The notes: a model not told the origin generated them from the sequence alone. 35,436 bases of DNA from CAYTLW01 sp964438735 (GCA_964438735.1 CAYTLW010000082.1:1-35436), one strand, 5' to 3'; numbered from the stretch's first letter, positions 24,870 through 33,730 are shown. A program made the numbers and translations.

Positions 24870-26105
24870 TCAGGGAAAGCGCAGCACCTGCACCGGTGCG
24901 CCTTCGTCCAGACCTTCGCTGTCGGCTGTCACCACCACCAGTCCGTCGCCCTGCACCAGGGTTCGGATCAGTCCGGACTTGCCGAAGATGGGTTCGGCCC
25001 GCCAGCCGTCCTCCTGCTCCACCAGGCGTACACGCACATACTCCCGACGTCCCGGCACCGAGGGCAGGTTGCGACCCAGGACCGCCTGCTGACGGCCAAA
25101 ACGCGTGAACGCCCGCGCCGGACGGCCGAGCATGCGCTCGAGCATGGGCTCGACGAAGAGGTGGAAGGCGACCATGCACGAGGTGACCTGGCCGGGCAGA
25201 CCCAGCAGGTGACCGGCGCTTGCGCTGACCCAGATGAAGGGTTTACCGGGTGCCACCGCCACCCCATGCACCCACATATCCGCGCCTGGTTGGGCCAGGA
25301 AGACCTCGGCGGTCAGGTCGCGCACGCCCATGGACGAGCCGCCGGACAGGAGCACCAGGTCCGAGCGTTGCACCGCGTCGGTGACGGCGGCGTGTAGCGC
25401 TTCGGGCTGGTCGATCACCAGGCCGCAGGGCACGGGCAGGCCGCCGGCGGCGTGCACCTGGGCGGCCAGGGTGTGGCTGTTGACGTCGCGCACCTGGCCG
25501 GGCCGCAGGGGCACGTCGATAGGCACCACCTCGTCGCCGGTGGACAGGATCGCCACGCGCGGCCGGGCGATGACCTCCACACGATGCACACCCAGGGACG
25601 CCAGCAGGCCCACATCCTGTGGGCGCAGACGTTGACCCGCGGGCAACATCTTCTGGCCCGCGCTGGCGTCGTCGTCAGCGCCCAGCACGTACTGCCCGGG
25701 TGCGCCGGGTCGAGTGACCTCGATGCTGCCATCGGCCAGTGCGCGGGTATGTTCCACCATGACCACCGCATCGGCGCCCGCGGGGATCATGCCGCCGGTG
25801 CCGATGCGCAGGCAGTGGCCGGGCCGTACGCTCAGGTCCGGCGCCTGCCCCATGGCCACCTCGCCGGCCAGCTGCAGGTAGACGGGGGCGTTCTCGCCGG
25901 CGCCGAAGGTGTCGCGTCCGCGCACGGCGTAGCCATCCATGGTGGAGCGCGCGAACCCCGGCAGGTCGGCATCGGCGACCAGATCGGCGGCCAGAGTCCG
26001 ACCCGCGGCTTCGGCCAGTTCCACCCCCTCGGAGGGACCCGTATGGATGCCCTCGGCGCGGGTATGCACCTGCTCGAGACGTTGGACCTGGAAGAAGGGC
26101 TTCAC
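24870..26105 (-). CDS. moeA: Molybdopterin molybdenumtransferase MoeA
   Basis: This 411-aa protein, the same length as E. coli MoeA, inserts molybdate into adenylylated molybdopterin. Canonical motifs are all present: LPGFARSTMDGYAVRGRDT, GTGGMIPAGADAVVMVEHT, AILSTGDEVV, the DVNSHTL segment, LLSGGSSMGVRDLT, GVAVAPGKPFIWV and LGLPGQVTSCMVAF, with a C-terminal domain containing VPGRREYVRVRL. The GTG at 26105 is chosen because GGGGAG lies eight bases upstream and the family begins with a PFFQV-type segment; upstream Mets would add about 60 unrelated residues. It is the second MoeA within 6 kb and closer to consensus than the fused one, so it is likely the housekeeping copy. It converges on the selenoprotein gene with a 27-base gap. 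Confidence 0.92.
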   Translation of the reverse strand: MKPFFQVQRLEQVHTRAEGIHTGPSEGVELAEAAGRTLAADLVADADLPGFARSTMDGYAVRGRDTFGAGENAPVYLQLAGEVAMGQAPDLSVRPGHCLRIGTGGMIPAGADAVVMVEHTRALADGSIEVTRPGAPGQYVLGADDDASAGQKMLPAGQRLRPQDVGLLASLGVHRVEVIARPRVAILSTGDEVVPIDVPLRPGQVRDVNSHTLAAQVHAAGGLPVPCGLVIDQPEALHAAVTDAVQRSDLVLLSGGSSMGVRDLTAEVFLAQPGADMWVHGVAVAPGKPFIWVSASAGHLLGLPGQVTSCMVAFHLFVEPMLERMLGRPARAFTRFGRQQAVLGRNLPSVPGRREYVRVRLVEQEDGWRAEPIFGKSGLIRTLVQGDGLVVVTADSEGLDEGAPVQVLRFP

Positions 26106-26271
26106 CGCTGGCACTCCCCTGGCGACGGCCCGATGAGTAACAGAAGCGCGGCAGCGCCGCCAAGGGGGAGGCGGCTCTCGCCCAGGCTGACCGCCGCATG
26201 TTCGACCGTGGCGGCCCCAGTTGGGACGGGATAGGCTGCCGACCGCCACCGGCAACGCCGCAGGAGTCGTC

Positions 26272-27489
26272 ATGAAGACCGAATCCATCACGTTCTACAA
26301 CGAAGAGGGCATCGCCCTGGCCGGCCGCATTCACCGGCCCATCGACGACGCGCCGGTGGCCTGGGCGCTCTTTGCCCACTGCTTCACCTGCAGCAAGGAT
26401 CTGCGCGTCACGCGGCTGATCAGCGAGTCGCTGGCCGAGCAGGGCATCGGCACGCTGCGATTCGATTTCACCGGGCTGGGAGAGAGTCAAGGGGACTTCT
26501 CGGATACCGGCTTCGCCAGCCAGGTCTCGGACCTGGTCGCCGCTGCGCAGTGGATGGAAGACAACCTCGGCGCGCCGGCGCTGCTGGTCGGCCACTCTCT
26601 GGGCGGTGCTGCGGTGCTGCGTGCGGCGGGTTCACTTTCCTCCGTCACGGCTGTGGCCACCATTGGCGCGCCGTCGACCCCCGCCCACGTCAAGCACCTC
26701 TTCGGCGAGCACTGCCATATCATCGAGCAGGATGGCGAGGCCGACGTGCCCATCGGCGGTCGCACCTTCAAGATCAAGCGGCAATTCCTCGAGGACATCG
26801 AAGCGCACCCCATGGAGCAGGTCATCGGCGACCTGCGCCGCGCCTTGCTGGTCTTTCACGCACCGCTGGACCAGGTGGTGGGGTTGGACAACGCCCGGGG
26901 CATCTTCCAGGCTGCCCGTCACCCCAAGAGCTTCGTCTCCCTGGATGGCGCCGACCACCTGCTGACCCGACCCGCCGACGCCCGTTATGTCGGCGCGGTC
27001 CTGTCCGCCTGGGCCATGCGCTACATCCACACGGGCGAGGCGCGACTGGCCAACCTGGACGCCAGGGGGCACCAGGTGGTGGTCGGCATCGGACACGAGC
27101 ACTACCGCACCGAGGCCCTGGCGGGCGGCCACCCGCTGGTCATGGACGAGCCGCAATCCCTGGGCGGTACGGATCTCGGCGCCAGCCCCTACGACCTGAT
27201 CCTGGCCGGTCTCGGCGGCTGCACCGCCATCACGTTGCGCATGTACGCCGATCGCAAGGAGTGGCCGCTGGAAGAAGTGCATGTGCGGCTGACCCACAAG
27301 AAGATGCACGCCTCGGATTGCGCCGAGTGTGAGACCACCGAAGGGCGCATCGACGTGATTCGCCGCGAGGTGCAGCTGATGGGCCCGCTTGACGACAAAC
27401 AGCGCAGCCGCCTGCTGGCCATCGCCGACCGCTGCCCCGTGCATCGCACCTTCCACGGCGAGATCGAGGTGTTGACCTCGTTGGTGTGA
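26272..27489 (+). CDS. Alpha/beta hydrolase-OsmC fusion protein
   Basis: This 405-aa protein is a two-domain fusion. Residues about 1-255 are an alpha/beta hydrolase with nucleophile elbow GHSLGG (Ser109), a FAHCFTCSKDL oxyanion region and a candidate catalytic His in DGADHLL. Residues about 265-405 are an OsmC/Ohr-like domain with the paired peroxidatic cysteines Cys317 (LGGCTAITLRMYA) and Cys388 (DRCPVHRT), typical of thiol peroxidases that reduce organic hydroperoxides. This arrangement recurs in bacteria; the hydrolase may release or remove acyl groups from oxidised lipids, though this is inferred. The ATG at 26272 follows CAGGAG by six bases. No signal peptide is present. The gap to the following transporter gene is 53 bases, so co-transcription is possible. 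Confidence 0.92.
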   Translation: MKTESITFYNEEGIALAGRIHRPIDDAPVAWALFAHCFTCSKDLRVTRLISESLAEQGIGTLRFDFTGLGESQGDFSDTGFASQVSDLVAAAQWMEDNLGAPALLVGHSLGGAAVLRAAGSLSSVTAVATIGAPSTPAHVKHLFGEHCHIIEQDGEADVPIGGRTFKIKRQFLEDIEAHPMEQVIGDLRRALLVFHAPLDQVVGLDNARGIFQAARHPKSFVSLDGADHLLTRPADARYVGAVLSAWAMRYIHTGEARLANLDARGHQVVVGIGHEHYRTEALAGGHPLVMDEPQSLGGTDLGASPYDLILAGLGGCTAITLRMYADRKEWPLEEVHVRLTHKKMHASDCAECETTEGRIDVIRREVQLMGPLDDKQRSRLLAIADRCPVHRTFHGEIEVLTSLV

Positions 27490-27542
27490 CGGCCGACCCG
27501 CGGCCGCCTGCGCTCCAGCAGGCGATGCGCTAGTCTGCGTGG

Positions 27543-28856
27543 ATGAAAGGCACCCTCGACATCACCCGCCGCGTGTTTCGCTGGCGGGCCATTGTCTTCG
27601 CGACCACCTGGGTGGCCTATGCCTCGTTCTACCTGACCCGCAAGAACTACAGCGTCGCCCAGCCCGCCTTCATGGAGGAGTACGGCTGGACCCGCCAGGA
27701 TGTGGGCCTCATCGTTACCGCATACCTCACCGCCTACGCCATCGGCCAGTTTGGCAATGGGGTGCTGGCCGACCGGCTGGGTAGCCGACGCATGCTCGCG
27801 CTCGGCTTCGCGCTGACGGTGACCATGAGCGTGGCCCTGGGCATGGTCGGCGCGGTCGCGGCCATGGCGGTGCTGTACGGCATCAACGGCTATGCCCAGA
27901 GCACCGGATGGCCGTCGGTGACCCGGGCCATGGCGAACTGGTTTCCGGTCGCCGTGCGCGGCCGCGTCATGGGCTGGTGGGGGACCAATTACCCGGTCGG
28001 CGATGCCGCCGCGACCGCCCTGGCCGCGTTCGTCCTGGCCGCCTGGGGTTGGCGGGCGGCGTTCTGGTTGCCCGCTGTGGCGGCGGCCGTCATCGGCGTC
28101 GTGGTGGTCCTGCTGCTGCGCGACCGACCTGAAGACGTGGGGCTGCCGGGTGGCGACGGCGACACGGGCGGCGCCGACGCAGAGATCCCGGACGAGTCGC
28201 CCGGGGCGGGGCAGGGCGCAGCGGTCGCGTTGCCCCTGCGCGTGGTCCTGGGCGATGTCCGGGTATGGACGCTCGCGGGCGCTTACTTCTGCCTGAAGTT
28301 CGTGCGCTACACCTTCATCTTCTGGATCGGCATCTGGTTCGTCGAGGAACACGGCTTCAGCGTCGCCGAAGCGGGAATGTTGCAGGTCGCCTTCCCCCTG
28401 GCTGGGGTGGCCGGCACCGTGTTCAGCGGCTGGCTCTCCGACCGCTTCTTCGATGCCCGTCGGGCGCCGGTCGCCGTCGGCATGCTGGTCGGCTTGATGA
28501 TCGCCCTCTTCGTCTTCCTGGGCCTGCCCGGCGACGGCCTGCTGCTGGCCATCGGCATGGGCGCCATCGGCTTCCTGCTCTACGGCCCGGACATGCTGGT
28601 GGCGGGCACCGCCGCCATGGATTTCGGCTCCCGACACGCCGCCGCCACCGTCGCTGGCTTCGTCAACGGCTCGGGCTCGGTCGGTGCAGCGCTCAGCGGC
28701 GTGGTGGTCGCAGCGGTCGCCGATGCCTGGGGCTGGTCGGCGGTCTTCTACCTGCTCATGGCCATGGCCATCGCCTGCGCCGCGGTCATGGCCACCCTCT
28801 GGAACGCCCGCGGAGACGACGCGCCGCCTTCGGCCTTTTCCCGGGCGCGCCAGTGA
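27543..28856 (+). CDS. MFS transporter, organophosphate:phosphate antiporter (OPA) type
   Basis: This 437-aa protein has about 12 membrane helices in two groups of six, split by a hydrophilic loop (about 195-235, DRPEDVGLPGGDGDTGG...). The N-terminal RWRAIVFATTWVAYASFYLT followed by RKNYSVAQPAF matches the GlpT/UhpT family, where the Arg and Lys in this helix help bind phosphate. GQFGNGVLADRLGSRR is the MFS loop motif, and GYAQSTGWPSVTRAMANWF matches a helix conserved in OPA carriers. It probably exchanges a phosphorylated or carboxylated metabolite across the inner membrane; the substrate is not readable. The start ATG has only a weak ribosome-binding site. BioB follows by 53 bases. Confidence 0.88.
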   Translation: MKGTLDITRRVFRWRAIVFATTWVAYASFYLTRKNYSVAQPAFMEEYGWTRQDVGLIVTAYLTAYAIGQFGNGVLADRLGSRRMLALGFALTVTMSVALGMVGAVAAMAVLYGINGYAQSTGWPSVTRAMANWFPVAVRGRVMGWWGTNYPVGDAAATALAAFVLAAWGWRAAFWLPAVAAAVIGVVVVLLLRDRPEDVGLPGGDGDTGGADAEIPDESPGAGQGAAVALPLRVVLGDVRVWTLAGAYFCLKFVRYTFIFWIGIWFVEEHGFSVAEAGMLQVAFPLAGVAGTVFSGWLSDRFFDARRAPVAVGMLVGLMIALFVFLGLPGDGLLLAIGMGAIGFLLYGPDMLVAGTAAMDFGSRHAAATVAGFVNGSGSVGAALSGVVVAAVADAWGWSAVFYLLMAMAIACAAVMATLWNARGDDAPPSAFSRARQ

Positions 28857-28909
28857 CCTAGTCTTTGCCTCCCTCCGCCCGAGGGACAGTCCAAGGAAAC
28901 CTCGCCGCC

Positions 28910-29914
28910 ATGACCATCGCCCACAGCGCCAGCCCCCCATCGAAGCCGACCGACCGTGGCCCCCCACTTGCCGACGACCTACGTCATGACTGGCAGCCCA
29001 CCGAGGTGCTCGCCCTCTTCGAGCTGCCCTTCTTCGACCTGCTCTTCGAGGCCCACCGCCTGCACCGGGCGCACTTCGACCCGAACCGGATCCAGCGCTC
29101 GCAGCTGCTGTCCATCAAGACCGGCGGCTGTGGCGAGGACTGCAAGTACTGTCCCCAGTCGGCGCACTACGATACGGGTCTGGACTCCGACAAGCTGCTC
29201 GCCATGGACGCCGTGCTGGATGCCGCCAGGGGGGCGGCAGAGGGCGGGGCCTCTCGCTTCTGCATGGGTGCGGCGTGGCGCAATCCGCGTGACAAGGACA
29301 TCGACGTCATCATCCAGATGGTCCAGGAGGTGGGCGCCCTGGGCCTGGAGACCTGCATGACACTGGGCATGTTGACCGACGCCCAGGCCGCCAGGCTCGC
29401 CGACGCCGGGCTGGACTATTACAACCACAACATCGACACCTCCGAAGCCTTCTACGGCGAGATCATCACCACGCGCACCTATCGCGACCGCCTGGACACG
29501 CTGGCCCGGGTGCGCGACGCCGGCATGAAGGTCTGCTCCGGTGGCATCGTCGGCATGGGCGAGCGGCGGCAGGATCGCGGCGAGATGTTGCGCACCCTGG
29601 CCAACCAGCCCGCCCACCCCGAGAGCGTGCCCATCAACCTGCTGGTACAGGTGCCCGGCACGCCGCTGGACGATGTGGCGCCCCTGGATCCCTTCGAGTT
29701 CGTGCGCACCATCGCCGTGGCCAGGATCCTGATGCCCCGCTCCTTCGTGCGCCTGTCGGCTGGTCGCGAGGACATGAGCGATGAGATTCAGGCGCTGGCC
29801 TTCTTCGCCGGCGCCAACTCGGTGTTCTGCGGCGAGCGCCTGCTGACCACCGACAATCCGGCCCCCGATCGCGACCACCTTCTGTTCGAAAGGCTCGGCT
29901 TGCAGGCGTTGTAG
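28910..29914 (+). CDS. bioB: Biotin synthase
   Basis: Radical-SAM enzyme that inserts sulfur into dethiobiotin in the last step of biotin synthesis. The 334-aa protein has the CxxxCxxC 4Fe-4S motif at Cys74/78/81 (GGCGEDCKYCPQS). The residues holding the second cluster are recognisable in SRFCMGAAWRNPRD, LETCMTLGML, MKVCSGGIVGMGE and, for the Arg, FVRLSAGRED; YYNHNIDTS is also diagnostic. The ATG at 28910 is preferred, with AAGGA about 12 bases upstream, a rather long spacing; a TTG at 28865 would add 15 residues. The N-terminus is about 20 residues longer than E. coli BioB. No other biotin gene and no BirA-type operator are visible nearby. Confidence 0.95.
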   Translation: MTIAHSASPPSKPTDRGPPLADDLRHDWQPTEVLALFELPFFDLLFEAHRLHRAHFDPNRIQRSQLLSIKTGGCGEDCKYCPQSAHYDTGLDSDKLLAMDAVLDAARGAAEGGASRFCMGAAWRNPRDKDIDVIIQMVQEVGALGLETCMTLGMLTDAQAARLADAGLDYYNHNIDTSEAFYGEIITTRTYRDRLDTLARVRDAGMKVCSGGIVGMGERRQDRGEMLRTLANQPAHPESVPINLLVQVPGTPLDDVAPLDPFEFVRTIAVARILMPRSFVRLSAGREDMSDEIQALAFFAGANSVFCGERLLTTDNPAPDRDHLLFERLGLQAL

Positions 29915-30044
29915 AGCGTAACGATTTCACGCTGTCGCCGTCCCTTTCATTGTCGCCCCATAACGGAGCGATGACCCTCTTGTTGGGAAGAGCCACGCGG
30001 CGATGTGCGTCGCGTGGTGCCGGCACGAGGGGCGGGAGAGCACC

Positions 30045-31085
30045 ATGAACGCCCATCACATCGCCGCGATATCAGCCGTGGCCGTCTTTGTCGTCGCCTG
30101 TGGTCACGAACGGCCATCGACGCGAGTCGCCTCGACGACCCCAGCCATGGAGCAGAAGATGCCGCTGCCAAGCGAAGCCAAGATGCGCAAGCTGACGCCC
30201 GAAGAGGAGCGCGTCATCGTACACAAGGGCACCGAGCGCGCCTTCACCGGCAAATATCACAACCACAAAGGCGACGGCACCTATCGCTGCAAGCGTTGCG
30301 ACAACCCCCTCTTCGCCTCGGACGCCAAATTCGATTCGGGTAGCGGCTGGCCCAGCTTCGACAAGGCCCTGCCAGGCGGCATCGAAGAGCGTCCGGATGC
30401 CGATGGCAGCCGCGTCGAGATCGTCTGCGCCCGCTGCAAGGGCCACCTGGGACACGTGTTTCGCGGTGAAGGATTCACCTCGCAGCAGACCCGCCACTGC
30501 GTGAACTCGCTGGCGTTGGATTTCGGGCCCGGCAAGTCGGCAGATGCGCCCACGTCCGCTGGCGCGGACAAGCAGAAGAAGCCAGCGCCCGCGCAGGCTG
30601 AGGCCTTCTTCGCCGGCGGCTGCTTCTGGGGCGTGGAGTACTACTTCGACAAGGCGCCAGGGGTCATCCTGGCCGAGTCTGGCTACATGGGCGGCGCCGC
30701 CGACAAGGCGACCTACGACCACGTCAAGAAGGGCACGACAGCCCACGCCGAGGCTGTGCGTGTGGTCTACGATCCCGCCAAGACCACCTACGAGGCCCTG
30801 GCGCGCCTCTTCTTCGAGATCCATGACCCCACCCAGGTCAATCGCCAGGGACCGGACAGGGGGCCGCAGTACCGGTCGGCCGTGTTCTGCCAGACCGAAG
30901 CCGAGCGGGCGACGGTGGAGAAGCTCATCGCCCAACTGCGAACCAAAGGGCTCAAGGTGGCGACCCGAATCGAGGGTCCGGCCGCCTTTCACAGGGCAGA
31001 AGAATTCCACCAGGGCTGGTACGATCGGCGCGGCTCGTTGCCGAGTTGCCACGTCAAGACTCCGCGATTCGGCGATCCGAGCTGA
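30045..31085 (+). CDS. msrBA: Exported MsrB-MsrA methionine sulfoxide reductase lipoprotein
   Basis: This 346-aa fusion repairs oxidised methionine outside the cytoplasm. The signal peptide is MNAHHIAAISAVAVFVVAC (lipid Cys19). The MsrB domain (about 45-165) has zinc cysteines 82, 85, 128 and 131 and catalytic Cys152 in RHCVNSLALDF, reducing the R-sulfoxide. An Ala/Lys/Pro linker (about 166-186) leads to MsrA (about 187-346) with catalytic Cys193 in GGCFWGVEYYF, reducing the S-sulfoxide; Cys335 near the end may be its resolving thiol. The order B-A is the reverse of the Neisseria PilB A-B arrangement. The ATG at 30045 follows GGGAG by six bases. A periplasmic reductant would be needed; the selenoredoxin lipoprotein in this window is a speculative candidate. 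Confidence 0.92.
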   Translation: MNAHHIAAISAVAVFVVACGHERPSTRVASTTPAMEQKMPLPSEAKMRKLTPEEERVIVHKGTERAFTGKYHNHKGDGTYRCKRCDNPLFASDAKFDSGSGWPSFDKALPGGIEERPDADGSRVEIVCARCKGHLGHVFRGEGFTSQQTRHCVNSLALDFGPGKSADAPTSAGADKQKKPAPAQAEAFFAGGCFWGVEYYFDKAPGVILAESGYMGGAADKATYDHVKKGTTAHAEAVRVVYDPAKTTYEALARLFFEIHDPTQVNRQGPDRGPQYRSAVFCQTEAERATVEKLIAQLRTKGLKVATRIEGPAAFHRAEEFHQGWYDRRGSLPSCHVKTPRFGDPS

Positions 31086-31127
31086 CCGTCGACTCCGCTG
31101 AAGGAGTCGCACAGTTTGGAGCGCCAC

Positions 31128-32114
31128 ATGGCCAAGAGCATCCTGATCCGCTCCCTTGGCGGCCCCGACGTCATGGAGCTGGTCGAGACCCCCTGCGGTG
31201 AGCCGGGTCCTGGCCAGGTGCGCCTCCGTCAGACGGCCATTGGGGTCAACTTCATCGACACCTATCATCGCAGCGGGCTCTATCCCCTGCCGCAGTTGCC
31301 CCACGGCTTGGGCGTGGAAGCAGCGGGCGTGATCGAAGCCGTCGGCGCCGGCGTGACCGATCTGGTCGCCGGTCAGCGGGTGGCCTACGCGGCGCCACCG
31401 CCGGGTGCCTACTCCGATCAGCGCCTCATCGACGCCGAGCGCCTCGTGCCCCTGCCCGATGACATCGACGACGGCTCCGCCGCGGCCATGCTGCTCAAGG
31501 GCATGACCGTCGAGTACCTGATCCGGCGGACATTCACCGTGCAGCCAGGCATGACCGTGCTCTGGCACGCGGCGGCGGGCGGCGTGGGCCTCATCGCTTG
31601 CCAGTGGCTGGCCCATCTGGGCGCCACGGTCATCGGTACGGTCGGCAGCGACGCCAAAGCCGAGGTGGCGCGCGCCCACGGCTGCCATCATGCCATCGTC
31701 TACACACGGCAAGACGTGACCGCCCGGGTGCGGGAGATCACCGGCGGACAGGGCGTACCAGTGGTCTACGACTCGGTTGGCAAGGACACTTTCGACGCCT
31801 CCCTGGCCTGCCTGCAGCCCCGAGGTCTGCTGGTGGGCTTTGGCAACGCCTCGGGCGCTCCGCCGCCCTTTGATCCGCTCGAGTTGTCCCGTCGCGGCTC
31901 ACTCTACCTGACACGGCCGACGCTTTTTGACTATGTGGCCACCCGGAGTGAGCTGCTGGCCTGCGCCGACGCCCTGTTCGAGGTGGTGCGCGGCGGCGCA
32001 GTCCAGGTCGAAGTGCGCCAACAATGGCCTCTGGCAGAAGCCGCGGCCTGCCATCGAGCCCTGGAGTCCCGGGCCACCACGGGCGCCACCATCCTCCTGC
32101 CCGGCCGGCACTGA
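31128..32114 (+). CDS. qor: NADPH:quinone oxidoreductase (zinc-free MDR family)
   Basis: This 328-aa medium-chain dehydrogenase/reductase is of the quinone oxidoreductase type. Diagnostic segments are GVNFIDTYHRSGLYPLP and the GLGVEAAGVIEAVG block in the N-terminal GroES-like domain, and VLWHAAAGGVGLIACQW at the nucleotide-binding turn. The structural and catalytic zinc cysteines of alcohol dehydrogenases are absent, as expected. It probably reduces quinones or reactive enones using NADPH in the cytoplasm. ATG 31128 has TTTGGAG about seven bases upstream; a TTG at 31116 with AAGGAG nine bases upstream is a reasonable alternative and would add four residues. It follows msrBA by about 42 bases, so a shared stress-related transcript is possible. 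Confidence 0.92.
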   Translation: MAKSILIRSLGGPDVMELVETPCGEPGPGQVRLRQTAIGVNFIDTYHRSGLYPLPQLPHGLGVEAAGVIEAVGAGVTDLVAGQRVAYAAPPPGAYSDQRLIDAERLVPLPDDIDDGSAAAMLLKGMTVEYLIRRTFTVQPGMTVLWHAAAGGVGLIACQWLAHLGATVIGTVGSDAKAEVARAHGCHHAIVYTRQDVTARVREITGGQGVPVVYDSVGKDTFDASLACLQPRGLLVGFGNASGAPPPFDPLELSRRGSLYLTRPTLFDYVATRSELLACADALFEVVRGGAVQVEVRQQWPLAEAAACHRALESRATTGATILLPGRH

Positions 32115-32174
32115 ACCAGCGCGCCGATCGATGGTCAATGACCCGCATCATTCTCAGCCAACGATAGCCTGCGA

Positions 32175-32200
32175 ACCCCTCGACGGCAGCCCGTCGGGGT
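32175..32200 (+). terminator. Hairpin after the quinone oxidoreductase gene
   Basis: ACCCC (32175-32179) and GACGG (32182-32186) pair with CCGTC (32191-32195) and GGGGT (32196-32200), with a two-base bulge TC and loop CAGC. This gives a 10-bp GC-rich stem about 60 bases after the qor stop. No T-tract follows, so it could instead be an mRNA leader structure for the next gene. Confidence 0.35.
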
Positions 32201-32268
32201 CCTATGGTTGCCGCCGTCAACCACATCAAGGTCGGCCACCGGCCGCCCCAGCATTCACGAGTGACGCC

Positions 32269-33462
32269 ATGTTCGAAGCCCTGCCAGCCGCCCCGGTCGA
32301 CCCCATCTTTGGTCTCATGGAGGCCTACCAGGCCGACAGCCGGCCCGACCGCATCAACCTGACCGTCGGCATCTACAAAGATGAGCATGGCAAGACGCCC
32401 GTGCTCGACTGCGTGCGCCACGCCCAGGCGATGTTGCACGAGTCCGAAACCAGCAAGTCCTACGCGCCCATCCCGGGCGACCCGGGGTTTGGTCGCGAGG
32501 CCCGCGCGCTGCTCTTCCGTCCGGAGCACCCCCTGGTCGATGACGGACGCGCCTTCACCGCCCATTGCGCGGGCGGAACCGGCGCCCTGCGCATCGCTGG
32601 CGAGTACCTGCGCGTCATGCATCCCGGCGCTCGCCTCTGGCTCAGCCGTCCGACCTGGGCCAATCACCGCGGTGTTTTTGGCGAGGTCGGCCTCGAGCTG
32701 CCCACCTACGCCTGGCTCGACGAGGCTGGCACCGGCCTGGACATGGCGGGTCTCACCGCAGATCTGGCGGACGTGCGAGCGGGCGACGTGGTGCTCCTGC
32801 ACGGCTGCTGTCACAACCCCACCGGCGTCGATCCGACTTTGGAACAATGGCGCACCATCGGCCAGCTGCTGGTCGACGCGGGCGCCGTTCCGCTGGTGGA
32901 TTTCGCCTACCAGGGCTTCGGTGCAGGACTCAACGAAGACGCCGCCGGCCTGCGGGCGCTGGTCGAGCAGGTGCCCGAGATCCTGATCTGTTCGAGCTAC
33001 TCCAAGAACTTCGGCATGTACAACGAGCGCGTCGGTGCCCTCACGATCGTGACGCCTTCACCCGAAGCCGCCGCCAAGGTCGCCGGCCATGTCAAGCTGC
33101 GCATCCGCCGCACCTGGTCCAATCCGCCGGCCCGGGGCGCGGCCACCGTGTCGACGATCCTTCAGGACACCGAGCTGCGGGCGCTGTGGCAGGTAGAGCT
33201 CAGCACCATGCGCCAGCGAATCAACGGCATGCGCGCGGACTTCGTCGCCGGCTTGAAGGCCCATGGCATCGACGGCTACGACTTCATCGAGCGCCAGCAC
33301 GGCATGTTCGGCTTGACCGGCTGGACGCCTGAGCAGGTGGATCGTCTGCGGGTCGAACACGGGGTCTACGCCCTGCGCAGCGGCCGGGTGAACTTCGCCG
33401 GCATGACCGCGCAGAACCTGCCGCGATTGTGCGCCGCGGTGGCCGAGGTCAGGTCTTCTTGA
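32269..33462 (+). CDS. Aspartate/aromatic amino acid aminotransferase
   Basis: This 397-aa PLP enzyme is the standard length for the AspC/TyrB subgroup and transfers amino groups between aspartate or aromatic amino acids and 2-oxoglutarate. Key residues visible are the PLP-binding Lys246 (CSSYSKNFGMYNERVGAL), Asp211 and Tyr214 (DFAYQGFG), Asn183 (GCCHNPTGVDPT), phosphate-binding Arg254 and a C-terminal Arg in GRVNFAGM that should hold the substrate carboxylate. The opening DPIFGLMEAYQ and LTVGIYKDEHGKTPVL are subgroup signatures. ATG 32269 is chosen from family length; the frame is open farther upstream to 31927 but that part overlaps qor. Aspartate versus aromatic preference cannot be decided here. 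Its 3' end overlaps the convergent small gene by 14 bases. Confidence 0.93.
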   Translation: MFEALPAAPVDPIFGLMEAYQADSRPDRINLTVGIYKDEHGKTPVLDCVRHAQAMLHESETSKSYAPIPGDPGFGREARALLFRPEHPLVDDGRAFTAHCAGGTGALRIAGEYLRVMHPGARLWLSRPTWANHRGVFGEVGLELPTYAWLDEAGTGLDMAGLTADLADVRAGDVVLLHGCCHNPTGVDPTLEQWRTIGQLLVDAGAVPLVDFAYQGFGAGLNEDAAGLRALVEQVPEILICSSYSKNFGMYNERVGALTIVTPSPEAAAKVAGHVKLRIRRTWSNPPARGAATVSTILQDTELRALWQVELSTMRQRINGMRADFVAGLKAHGIDGYDFIERQHGMFGLTGWTPEQVDRLRVEHGVYALRSGRVNFAGMTAQNLPRLCAAVAEVRSS

Positions 33463-33730
33463 GCTTCTTGCCGTCCTCGAAGGTCTCGCGAAACTCCTCG
33501 TCGCCGTTTCTGTCGTAGCGCAGCCAGAGGCCGTGCTTCTTGTCGTCCTTGAAGTGGCTGACCGCCCACAGCTGGCCGGTGCCCCGGTAGAAGATCCACT
33601 TGCCCTGCATCTTGCCGTCGATCGACGGGCCGTAGCCGCGCACGCTGCCATCCTTGTAGTAGTACGTCAGGATGTCGCCCTTCTGTTCGAAGGTCCGCTG
33701 GCCGTTCTTGTAGTGGGTATCCTTGTTCAT
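33449..33730 (-). CDS. Small YwqK/MORN-like repeat protein
   Basis: This 93-aa hydrophilic protein is built of short aromatic-glycine repeats: GDILTYYYKDGSVRGYGP, GKMQGKWIFYRGTGQLWAVS and KKHGLWLRYDRNGDEEFRET. The pattern (G-x-W-x-x-Y-x-x-x-G) is that of YwqK-family proteins, labelled antitoxin in Bacillus, and of MORN repeats. No partner toxin is adjacent, so a toxin-antitoxin role is not supported here. There is no signal peptide. The ATG at 33730 is the first Met before the repeats; a longer open frame to 34228 is antisense to rsgA and rejected. It overlaps the aminotransferase 3' end by 14 bases and diverges from rsgA. Confidence 0.75.
   Translation of the reverse strand: MNKDTHYKNGQRTFEQKGDILTYYYKDGSVRGYGPSIDGKMQGKWIFYRGTGQLWAVSHFKDDKKHGLWLRYDRNGDEEFRETFEDGKKLKKT

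Noticed and set aside
27189..28967. 592-codon minus-strand open frame opposite the transporter and OsmC domain
   Set aside because: Product is low-complexity Gly/His/Arg without motifs; the plus strand encodes recognisable transporter and OsmC sequences.
29915..30044. Possible terminator or promoter hairpin between bioB and msrBA (AGCGT...ACGCT)
   Set aside because: Only five base pairs with a nine-base loop and no T-tract; too weak to list as a feature.
30072..31712. 546-codon minus-strand open frame opposite msrBA and qor
   Set aside because: Lies antisense to catalytic motifs of MsrB, MsrA and Qor; no family features of its own.
33449..33730. Toxin-antitoxin locus
   Set aside because: YwqK-like proteins are sometimes labelled antitoxins, but no small toxin gene lies next to it; neighbours are an aminotransferase and rsgA.
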